This document shows, in pieces, positions 35,354 through 44,480 of a stretch of DNA of 64,000 bases (within the stretch, counting starts at the first letter, position 1; the number at the start of each line of letters is the position of its first letter). Made by a program: the position numbers and the translations under genes. The stretch comes from Castanea sativa (taxonomy: Eukaryota > Streptophyta > Magnoliopsida > Fagales > Fagaceae): assembly GCF_040712315.1 (NCBI RefSeq), contig NC_134015.1, positions 45,405,464-45,469,463 on the forward strand, read 5' to 3'. The notes below the pieces were generated by a model. That model ran no database searches. It saw only the letters and a list, made by a program, of their open reading frames with translations, and was not told where the DNA came from.

Positions 35354-36946
35354 TTATGGAAATGAGGTTAAACTAAAAGTAGAAACACACAAAACATTGG
35401 TGAGTGTTAAAGTGGGTGAAATCTGCACAGTGCCTATATTTATTACTAAGGCCTGATCCCCATTTGGCAAGAAAACATAAGAATGAATAGCAGAAGTGAT
35501 GGCAATAAGTTGTGATACTAAGTGGACCATATGCTCAGTAGCGCCAATGTCCAAAATCCAATCATTAGACTTAAAAACAGGCTTATCAACAATATGGGCA
35601 GAAAAAACAAAATGTGTGAAATTTGGGGGAATCCAAAATGGATTACTTGAAAAATTGGAAATATCAGTAGTAGAAGAAGAAGCTGAGGTAGGTGTTAAGG
35701 CAGGTTGAATAATAGGAGTAGATGCCATGACAGTGGCAATTTGATGAGCAGTAGAAGTACCAATGCCTGAACCAGGAGTGGTGACTGCTTTCAAATAATT
35801 AAGAAGCTACTCACATTAAACTTGGGAGATGGGACATTGAGGCAAAGAACCTAGGGCAAAAGCCAATGGAGAAGCAAATGTAGCACCAAAAGAAGGATGT
35901 GGAGGAAGAACAGCTTCAAATTGAAAGTTGTGATTATTTTGGATCAAATTGGGATTGGCCAAGGCAAAACCATCCACATTGCCAAAATTTCCTTGAGGCA
36001 AGAATGCTAAAACTTAATTAGCCATGGCTTGATTGCTTCCCTTGTGCTTGTAGCCTGGAGGATACCCATGTAACTTATAACACTTGTCTGTAATATGACC
36101 ACTAAGGCCACAGTAAGTACAGATAGGTCTATCCTTCTTAGAATGACCTTTATTACCACGATTGCCTTGGTTCTAGCCTTGATTGCCATTAAAACCCTTA
36201 GCATGAGTAGCAAACATAGCAGTAGCCTCAGTAGGATAGACTACATTAACTCCACGTCCAAAGCTTCTTCTCTTTTCCTCTTGCAAAATCAAAGAACAAA
36301 CCTTGCTAATAGATGGAAATGGTTCAAGCAACAAAATTTGGCCTATAATGTTCCCATAACTATCATTCAATTCCATTAGAAAACGAAAAACATGCTCCTT
36401 ATGTTGTGCTTCCAATTGAGAAGCCTTAGAATCACAAGTGCAAGCACAATTGCATACAGTGAAAGGTTGAAAATTGACAAACTCATCCCACAGTGTCTTA
36501 AACCTAGTGAAGTATGAACTTACTGTGAGTGAACCTTGAGAAAGACGAGCTATTTCCTTTTGTAGCTCAAATTGCCTTGGAGTATTGCCCTGTGAAAAGC
36601 TATCTCTGAGATCAATCTATAAATCCCTTGCAGTGTTGATATACATCACACTAGCCTTGAGATCCATGCTGAGAGAGTTGGTTATCCATGAAGGCACAGT
36701 GGTATTACACCTACTCCAAGAATTGTACGATGGAGAGGTAGGATCTAGTTGAGGAATCGAACCATTCACAAAACCAAATTTGTTTTGTGAATTTAAAGCC
36801 AAGAACATTGATCTTGCCCAACTCAAATAGTTCTCTGGACTAGTTAAAGGTTGTGAAGTAAGAACTATTCCTGGACTCTCAGTGGCTGGAAGAAAGTAAG
36901 GATTGTTAGCATATTCATCTGCCATTGCTGCCCTCGAAGAAGGCAC
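35354..36946 (-). pseudogene. Copia gag, zinc knuckle and protease, broken
   Basis: Gag starts near 36946 (MPSSRAAMADEYANNPYF), with the Retrotran_gag_3-like GSIPQLDPTSPSYNSW block. A CX2CX4HX4C knuckle is encoded around 36070-36115 (CTYCGLSGHITDKC). The protease active-site context is WILDIGATEHM in the frame 35794-35354; the usual D-T/S-G triad reads D-I-G here, so the enzyme would be dead even without the frameshifts. Several stops separate the pieces. Confidence 0.85.
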
Positions 36947-37087
36947 AGATTGTGTGGAAGACTATGCTTGATTGGCTGTTGAATCAAATACCATGAATGA
37001 CTAGAGCTTCAAGCAAAACAAGAAGAAAAGAAAGAAAATTCAAAGACTAAAATCTGCTTGGCAAGAACAAAAATCAAAGAAAATCTT

Positions 37088-37099
37088 GCTCTGATACCA
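37088..37099 (-). promoter_or_regulatory. Primer binding site of the Copia element
   Basis: On the minus strand this is TGGTATCAGAGC, an exact match to the plant initiator tRNA-Met complement, immediately inside the 5' LTR. Confidence 0.92.
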
Positions 37100-37494
37100 T
37101 GTAAAGAAAGAAGTTTTTGGAAGTTGGAAGAGAGAGCTTTTGAGAGAAAAGAAAATTCTTATTAATCTAAATAGAAAATGTACAAAAGTGCCTAATTAAA
37201 TAAGCCCTGTTTCTATATATACAACAACAGTGGTGTTAAAGCTAAAACAAAAATTAACTAACTTCCTAATCTGACGGAAATACAAATCCATCGCTGGATG
37301 CGTGACAGCTGGACATCTTATACAACTAACTAAGACTTAATTTACTCACACACTGTGCACGTGCTTTCATTAAACCATATGCTGCCATTTTCTTCTTCAA
37401 CTTGTTCTGCTCTTTTAATCTCACACGTGTCATTTTGCCTTGCACTTGACAATTTGCTTTGCCGTTTTCATTTAACTCAGTTCCAGTTTCAATA
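37100..37494 (-). repeat. 5' LTR of the Copia element
   Basis: In element orientation this is the upstream LTR. Its outer end reads CAATA on the plus strand where the partner LTR has CAACA, so the terminal TG of the element has mutated to TA. TSD CTTGG follows. Confidence 0.9.
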
Positions 37495-37616
37495 CTTGGC
37501 TATTACTCTTTGTTGAAAAGTATCTTGTAGTGTGTTATATTAGCTTATGTAAAATACCGTATAGCCCAAAAGATAGGCAATGAAGCATAACAATCACCCA
37601 CGTCAGATTATGAACC

Positions 37617-38278
37617 TGATAGGGAGCTGATTTAGCCTATCTTTGTCTCGTCCATACAGGTCATCCATGACCCACCTACCACTGTAAACACCCTCAGAAA
37701 CTTGCCTACAATTACCTCGTCCAAGGAAGAAGAGTTCTGGACGAGATAAGCACCACCAGTGATGCACTCGTCCAGAGTGCCGACAGCCTCATCCTGAAGG
37801 AGTGACTTTAGACGAGGCAGCCTCTGCGTGTGTACCAAAGCACACCCAACTAAGGAACTCCAGGACGAAGGTATCGTACTTAGGAAAATCTCCGAATAAG
37901 ATGTGATAATCCCTTATCCCACGCATAACTGCCAGGTATCCGTTGTGAAACAAGAGCATAACTTCCAAACGGTTATGCAAGTTACGTTTGATTTCTACCT
38001 CTCCTTGAATCCAGGAGAAGTTCCAATTTTGATAACCGCCTATAAGAACACTATATAATGGCTGTTTCAGACAAGGCCAAGGTATGTTCAATTTTTACTC
38101 CAAAAAAGTTGGAACTTAGATAAGATAGAGAGAAAAACTAACTTTGCCATCGGAGGATTTTTGGCCGGCAGCCCCGGTCGCCTTTGATTCGCTTTTCTTT
38201 CTTTTTCAGGCCGCAGAGAGAACCAGTGGTCCTTTGAAGTCCGGAGCATCCAGCCTACTGATCTTCTTGGCATCATCA
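37617..38278 (+). repeat. 5' LTR of the Tat element
   Basis: Starts TGATAGGG and ends GCATCATCA. TATA box CTATATAAT lies at 38051-38059. Six GACGA/TCGTC words occur in the first 260 bp in both orientations and none in the rest of the LTR, so they concentrate in U3 upstream of the TATA box. Confidence 0.92.
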
Positions 38279-38300
38279 GTTGGCGCCGTCTGTGGGGAAA
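38279..38300 (+). promoter_or_regulatory. Primer binding site-like sequence of the Tat element
   Basis: TTGGCGCCGTCTGTGGGGA starts 1 nt after the LTR end. TGGCGCC-starting sites are usual in plant gypsy elements; the exact priming tRNA is not certain from the sequence. Confidence 0.75.
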
Positions 38301-38330
38301 ATAGTTATTCTATCCCAGACAAAAGGCTGA

Positions 38331-39080
38331 ATGGTTCGAACGAGATCAAGGGCTACCAGCCCAGGCCACCAGGAGAGTAGGGATGCCTCCAGCAATCCCC
38401 TTCGCGATCGCAGATCAGCACCTGCAATACAACTGCCTTCTATTCAGCATATACAATCCATGGCTGCCGCTATGGCAGAACTGACACGTCAGAACCAGGA
38501 GTTGAATAGAGAGATCAACCTCAGGAGGCAGCGTCAAGGACACATGGAGGGAAGGGCCCCAAGTCAGGAAGGAGGAGGGGAAAATGTAGAGTCCGAAGAT
38601 CAGACAAGGGGTACCGCTTCGAGAAGGGTACCGCACTTGGAAAAAGAAATGGACCAGATGAGAAAAGCCATGGATGAAATGAGGGAAAACATGAGGCGAG
38701 CAAACCCAGTAGATGATATGGTCCACCGAACGGACTCCCCTTTCACAGCTTCCATCAACAGTCACCCTCTACCCCCGAAATTCAAAATGCCTTCTTTAGA
38801 CTCGTACGATGGAAATCGCGACCCTTGCGATCACATTGCAACTTTCAAGACGACCATGCACCTGCAGGGGGTCCTAGACGAGATCATGTGCAGAACTTTT
38901 CCCACCACACTCAAGGACAGCCGCGAGTGTGGCCAAGAAGATTCCCCCAAACTCAGTGGGATCATTTGAAGAACTGAGTAAGCTGTTTGTCAACAACTTC
39001 ATTGGAGGACAGCGTCACAAACGTTCCTCCTCTAGCCTGCTGACTATAGAGCAAGGGGAAAATGAAAGTTTGTGATCTTT
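38331..39080 (+). pseudogene. Tat element gag, N-terminal part, frameshifted
   Basis: ATG 38331 opens a 212-codon frame: an Arg/Ser-rich start, a coiled-coil-like segment (HLEKEMDQMRKAMDEMRENM, about residues 101-120) and the beginning of the retrotransposon gag domain (PPKFKMPSLDSYDGNRDPCDHIATFKT). The frame shifts near 38905, and TGA at 39074 stops the continuation before the next open frame at 39112. Gag forms the virus-like particle shell in the cytoplasm. Confidence 0.85.
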
Positions 39081-39111
39081 TATCACCCGGTTTAACAGAG
39101 AAGCCTTAACG

Positions 39112-40293
39112 GTGGACGAGATGGATGACAAGCTATTGCTGGCCGCTTTCCACAATGGGGTCAATTCTGACTTGTTCATTCATAAGCTCTATGAGCAGGA
39201 ACCACAGACTATGGCCGAGCTTGTCCATTCAGCCCAGAATTTTATGAATGCTGAAGACGCTATCATAGCCAAGAAAAGAAAAAGGGCAGAACACTCGGAA
39301 GTGGGCCACCATCGTTATCCGGACCAGGGACCTCGTCCAAAGAAAGTTCGGGTAGACGAGAGAAAAGATAAGGATGGTAAGAAGGCCAGTTCCTCCGCCA
39401 GGAATCAGCAATACACGCCCCTGACTATGCCATTAGAGCAAGTTCTTATGCAGATAAAGGATGATCCGTCCTTGAAGTGGCCGGACAAAATGAAGGGAGA
39501 CCCCAACAAGCGTAATAGGAGCAAGTACTGCCGTTTTCACAGGGACCATGGGCATGATACGGATGAGTGCTTTGACTTGAAGCAGCAGATAGAAAATCTG
39601 ATTAGACAGGGAAAATTGAGGAACTTCCTTGGACGAGACCAGAGAGATGAGAAAATGAAGGCCGAGGTGGAAGAATCATCACGGCCCCCACTAGGAGAAA
39701 TAAGGGTAATTATAGGAGGAAGCTCGACGACGCAGTCGTCCAAGTCAAGGAAGACATACCTGAAGGTGGTGCAGAACATCCAACAGTCTGGACGACCTCC
39801 TTGGATGAGGGAGGTATACAAACAGGCTGTTACTTTCACGGACGAGGAGGCAGGACGAATTCACCACCCACACAATGACGCGATAGTCATCACCCTACTC
39901 ATCTCTGACTACACGACCAGGAGGGTATTGATAGACAATGGCAGCTCTGCAGACATTCTCTACTACCCCGCATTCCAACAAATGAGGCTAGGACGAGATC
40001 AGCTTCGACCAGTGAACTCGCCGTTGGTAGGATTCGGAGGAATGAAGGTACAACCTGTGGGCACCATCACGTTGCCAGTGGTCGTCGGAACATATCCGCA
40101 GCAGATAACCAAGGAGGTGAATTTCCTTGTTGTTGATTGTGCATCGTCATACAATGCAATTATTGGAAGGCCAACTTTGAACAGCTGGAAAGCGGTAACC
40201 TCTACCTACCACATGTCCATCAAATTCCCGACCGAGCATGGAGTAGGCCGGTACAAGGAAACCGGTGACTGCACGTCAGAGAATGCTACTTAG
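39112..40293 (+). CDS. Tat element gag C-terminus and protease, open frame
   Basis: A 393-codon open frame continuing gag-pol. Gag domain end (DKLLLAAFHNGV) comes first, then a basic linker, then a Cys/His cluster YCRFHRDHGHDTDECF typical of this lineage. The protease has the active site RVLIDNGSSADIL with flap-like GFGGMKV and the conserved NAIIGRPTLNSWKAV. The usual D-S/T-G appears as D-N-G, which is common in this lineage. It is uninterrupted but has lost its connection to both the upstream gag start and downstream RT, so it is a fragment of a polyprotein rather than an independent gene. Confidence 0.82.
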   Translation: MDEMDDKLLLAAFHNGVNSDLFIHKLYEQEPQTMAELVHSAQNFMNAEDAIIAKKRKRAEHSEVGHHRYPDQGPRPKKVRVDERKDKDGKKASSSARNQQYTPLTMPLEQVLMQIKDDPSLKWPDKMKGDPNKRNRSKYCRFHRDHGHDTDECFDLKQQIENLIRQGKLRNFLGRDQRDEKMKAEVEESSRPPLGEIRVIIGGSSTTQSSKSRKTYLKVVQNIQQSGRPPWMREVYKQAVTFTDEEAGRIHHPHNDAIVITLLISDYTTRRVLIDNGSSADILYYPAFQQMRLGRDQLRPVNSPLVGFGGMKVQPVGTITLPVVVGTYPQQITKEVNFLVVDCASSYNAIIGRPTLNSWKAVTSTYHMSIKFPTEHGVGRYKETGDCTSENAT

Positions 40294-41549
40294 CTATCTT
40301 GGCCATGGACGAGCACATGCGGGCGATGAGTATAGACGGAAGAACGGTCGTGGGCCGAGCCCACCGAAGCATTGAGGACGTCCCTTTGGACGATAACCCG
40401 GCCCGAGAAGTCTACCGTAGTTGGGGCAAGCATGGAAGAGGGGCAAAGCACGCTTTGATTCGGTTTCGAAGAAAAACCTCGATGTCTTTGCGTGGAGTCA
40501 GCGAGGACATGCCCGACATTGATCCGAGCGTCATTACCCATAGCCTCGAACGTGTGTCCCTATTCGAAACCGGTGCGTCGGAAGAGAAGAGTTTTTGCTC
40601 CCGAGCGAGACAATGCCATTAAGGAAGAGGTGCGGAAGTTGGTCGCCGCGAAGTTTATCCGAGAAGTTCATTACCCGGACGGATTTGGCGAACGTAGTCA
40701 TGGTCAAGAAGCCAATGGCAAGTGGCGGATATGCGTGGACTTCACCGATCTAAACAAAGCTTGCCCCAAGGATAGCTACCCCATTGCCGCGCGGCCGAGT
40801 TAGTGGACTCGACGGTGTCACGGGATAGTTAGCTTCATGGACGCTTTCTCGGGGTATAACCGCATTCGGATGAATGAAGCGGTATCGAGAGAAGACCTCA
40901 TTCGTCACGAGCCAAGGGTTGTATTGCTACAAGGTTATGCCTTCGGTTTGAAGAACGCGGGGCGACCTGCCAAAGGTGGTTAACCATATGTTCCGAATCC
41001 TCAAATCGAGCGAAATGTGGAGGTTTATGTGGACGACATGCTGGTGAAGAGCCAGGACGAGGATAAACATCTTGACGACCTTCAAGAGACTTTTGATACG
41101 TTGCGATAGTACCACATGAAATTAAATCCGAGCAAGTGTGCTTTCGGGGTTTCATCGGGTAAATTCTTGGGGTTTATGGTGTCACACAGAGGAATTGAGG
41201 CGAATCCGGATAAAATCCAGGCGATACTGAACATGGAGCCACCGAAAAATATCAAGGAAGTCCGGATCTCTTCGGACGAGTCGCCGCCCTCAACAGGTTT
41301 GTATCGAAAGCTACTGACAAATGTTTACCATTCTTTAAAGTCCTTAGGAAGGCTTTTGAATGGATGGACGAGTGTCAAAAGGCCTTCCAAGACTTGAAGA
41401 CGTATCTAATGACGGCACCACTGTTGAGTCCGTCTGTACTTGGGGAAGAGTTGTACTTGTACTTGGCAGTGTCCCCACACGCAGTAAGCTCAGCGTTAGT
41501 CAGAGAAGAGGGGAGAGTCTAGAAGCCGGTCTATTACACAAGCCACGCA
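40294..41549 (+). pseudogene. Tat element reverse transcriptase region, heavily disrupted
   Basis: RT is recognisable only as short islands in changing frames: KWRICVDFTDLNKACPKDSYP (40718-40782), GLKNAG-type and VDDMLVKS-type segments (around 40940-41060), [20 protein letters not shown] (41119-41178), and the RT/RNase H connection near 41340-41540. Frame changes occur every 50-150 bp, far more densely than in the gag/protease part before it or the RNase H part after it. Some breaks are accompanied by CpG-rich foreign-looking bases. Decay or consensus error are both possible. Confidence 0.82.
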
Positions 41550-42720
41550 ATGAGAGGGGCAGAAAGACGATACCCGATGATGGAGAAACTAGCCTTCGCA
41601 TTAATCACGGCTTCCAGGAAGCTGAGACATTATTTCCAGGCACACGTCATCAACGTCCTGACAGACCATCCCATAAAAAAGGCGATGAGCAAGTTGGAAG
41701 CTGCTGGACGGCTAGTACAGTGGGCCGTTGAGCTCAGCCAGTTTGATGTTAGGTACCTCCCGAGGAGCACAATAAAAGCGCAAGCATTGGTAGATTTCAT
41801 TGCAGAATTCACCCCCAATCAGGACGACCTGAACAAGGACGAAGGAAATGAAATGTGGGTGATTAATGTAGACGGATCGTCCACAATGTATGCAGGAGGG
41901 ATTGAAATTGTACTGAAGTCCCCTGAAGGTGACAAGCTGGAGTATGCGGCCCGTCTGCAGTATCCAACTACCAACAACGAGGCTGAGTACGAGGCTCTAC
42001 TCAAGGGGTTGGAATTGGCCAAGTCCTTAGGGGCGGAGTCGTTAACAATCAGAGGAAACTCTCAACTGGTCATTAACCAAGTAAATGGGATGTGCGATGT
42101 CAAGGAGGATCGAATGAAGAAGTACCTTAACAGAGTAAAACGCCTTGCCCGAAAATTTTCAGCCATAAGTTTTATTCAACTTCCCAGGGAGGAGAATGCG
42201 GAAGCAGACGCCTTGGCGAAAGCCGCCTCGGCAGGGGTCATAGACGAGTTCGGCGACATCCAGTACATGCCGAGCATAGACATCCCTGACATACAGCAGA
42301 TAGGAGGAGGAGAGAATTGGATGAGTCCGATAATAATTTACCTCAAGGATGGAAGGCTTCCAGAGGACAAGGATAAGGCGAGAAAGTTAAGGGTCAGGTC
42401 GGCCAAGTATGTCCTCATTAATGAAGTGTTGTACAAGCGAGGCTTTTCCCAACCCTACTTAAGGTGCTTGGCCCCTGACGAGTCAAACTATGTTCTAAGG
42501 GAAGTTCATGAAGGATCGTGTGGAAATCATTCAGGGGCAAGGTCCCTTGTCCATAAGGTCGTCCGTGCCGGCTACTATTGGCCAACAATGCAGGCAGACG
42601 CTAAAGCCTATGTCAAGGTATGTGACCAATGCCAGCATTATAGCAATGTGCCTAGACAGCCGTCGGAATACTGGACCCCAATGACGGCCCCATGGCCCTC
42701 GCACGGGGCGCCCGGATATC
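41550..42720 (+). CDS. Tat element RNase H, second (archaeal-type) RNase H, and integrase zinc finger
   Basis: Long open frame. Residues 1-90 are the end of the RT-linked RNase H (GAERRYPMMEKLAFAL, LTDHPIKKAM, FDVRYLPRSTIKAQALVDFIAEF). Residues 104-226 are a complete second RNase H: NVDGSST, TNNEAEYEALLKGLELA, and ADALAKAAS. One expected catalytic Asp appears as Asn (RGNSQLV instead of the usual DSQLV). Residues 315-375 are the integrase HHCC finger: VHEGSCGNHSG and CDQCQHY. The frame derails after about 42690 into GC-rich sequence before the integrase core. Confidence 0.85.
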
Positions 42721-42744
42721 CGGGTCCTTTCCGTAGAATCCCAG

Positions 42745-43537
42745 ATGAAGTTTTTGGTGGTAGGAATAGATTACTTTACCAAGTGGGTAGAAGCCGAGTC
42801 TCTTGCAGCAATCACTCAGCAAAACGTGAAGAATTTTGTATGGAAGAATATCCTGTGCAGATTCGGAGTACCCAGGGTATTAGTATCTGACAACGGACGT
42901 CAATTTGACAACGCACCCTTCAGGGACTTTTGCAATCATTTTGGGATCAAGAATCACTATTCTTCACCCTCCCATCCACAGCAAATGGGCAAGCGAGTAG
43001 CAAACCGATCCCCTCGCTGAAAATTATCAAGACTCGTCTTCGAGGGGGCAAAAGGGATATGGCCGGGGCGCCAGGTGTTCTTTGGGCCCTATAGGACGAC
43101 CGTACGAACTCCGACGGGAGACCCCTTTCAAACTAGCCTATGGGAGTGAGGCTGTTATACCAGCGGAGGTCCATATGGCAAGTTACCGAGTGATGAAGTA
43201 CCAGGAGAAAGACAACGGGGAACAACTTCGCCTTGACCTCGATCTTATTGATGAGGTAAGAATGGATGCGGAGCAAAGGACGGCAAGGTACAAAAATCTC
43301 ATGGCCAGACAGCATGATGCCATGGTAAAACCCGAACGGTTCGTGTCAGGGGACCTTGTCCTCAAAGGGTCTCCTTGGCGACCAGAACCCGGCTCATGGA
43401 AAACTGACCCGGTGGGAAGGACCCTGCCAGGGGTAATCAACTGCAAAAGGCAGGGGTCCTACTACCTGGAAGCCCTGGACGGGCGGAAGTTAGAGCATCC
43501 TTGGAACGTGGAACATCTGCAAAGGTACTATCAGTGA
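42745..43537 (+). pseudogene. Tat element integrase core and C-terminus, broken
   Basis: The frame 42745-43020 carries the first two catalytic Asp contexts, VGIDYFTKWVEAE and VLVSDNGRQFDN. The segment that should carry the catalytic Glu reads SPSHPQQMGKRVANRS, so that residue is lost in a disrupted patch. A second frame, 43082-43537, gives the integrase C-terminal part (TPFKLAYGSEAVIPAEVHMAS, RYKNLMARQHDAMVKPERF, GSYYLEALDGRKLEHPWNVEHLQRYYQ), with another disrupted patch around 43365-43430. It ends with TGA at 43535. Confidence 0.82.
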
Positions 43538-43540
43538 TGA

Positions 43541-44480
43541 GCAGGGACGAGGGAAGTTAGTGGCAAAATTACAGTTGTGGTTTGTGTGTTTGTTTATATT
43601 TACTTTTGCTTTTACTACTGTTATGGTGTGTTATGAATAAAAGTGCACTAGTTCTTAAACTTTTGCACTACTTACAGACTAGCTTATGAAAGACGATGCT
43701 ATGTACTTGAGTATTTTAATAAGGCACTAGCTTGTAAGCATGTGCCAAGTTTGTGAACAATGTTCATGTAATAATATGGTTTGGATTTCTTATGTATTTG
43801 AATTCCAGTTTCCCTGATAATACCCATGGACGAGGAAAAAGCCTTAGACAAGTAAAATCTCTGGACGAAGACAAATTCATCTAAGATTTCCTTTAAACGA
43901 GGATAAAGCAAAGAAAAAATGTCAAGGCATGCTCGTCCAAGCTTTCCTTAGAAAAGAATGAGGATAAAGCAAAGAAAAAATACTAAGGCATGCTCGTCTA
44001 AGATTTCCTTAGCCAAAGCCCACTCGTCTAAGAAGGAAAGTAGGCATTAACGCATGACATCCCAACGACGAGCATATGGTCAAGACGATTACAAACTCGT
44101 GAAAATATGAGTAATAATAGCCTGAAGGGTAGGCAAAATGATCATTATCGTCCTAAGCGAGTCGTCCATGAGGAAATTGTGTAAACGATCACCCAACACT
44201 TGGGAATATTGCTTAAAAGGCAATGGAATAAAACATAAAAATGCATAAACTCGTCCATGGAACAACAATAACAATCGAAAATAAACATTCATTAAACGTT
44301 AAAGGGTGGACGACCATCGTCCAAAAACCCTTAAGAAATAAGCCTTGAAAGGCAATTGTTTATAAACTCGCCAAAAGTGCTCCAGACAAGATAAATGTAT
44401 TATACATTTAAAAAAAGAAAAAAAAAAAACAAGAGCAAAACACTTGGACAAATAGTAATTAAATCTTTCAACAAAAGGCA
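43541..44480. other. Motif-rich spacer between convergent genes of the Tat element
   Basis: The non-coding spacer lies between the end of integrase (plus strand) and the end of the antisense gene (minus strand). It has about 14 TCGTC/GACGA words, and a tandem pair of 61-bp units (starting about 43901 and 43962, each with ggataaagcaaagaaaaaat and catgctcgtc) plus a partial third copy. An AATAAA at about 43635 could serve the sense transcript. Confidence 0.7.

Larger units (their letters stand above)
31859..37494 (-). mobile_element. Full-length Copia retrotransposon, degenerate, TSD CTTGG
   Basis: A 5.6-kb element on the minus strand, flanked by exact 5-bp repeats CTTGG (31854-31858 and 37495-37499). 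The LTRs are 394 and 395 bp and differ at about 35 sites by eye (about 9%, mostly transitions). The order in transcription direction is LTR, PBS, gag with CCHC knuckle, protease, integrase, reverse transcriptase, RNase H, PPT, LTR, which is canonical Copia. Frames are broken by numerous stops and shifts, so it is non-functional. The intact TSD shows that both ends are original. Confidence 0.93.

Noticed and set aside
38415..38765. Minus-strand frames opposite gag
   Set aside because: Shadows of the gag coding strand.
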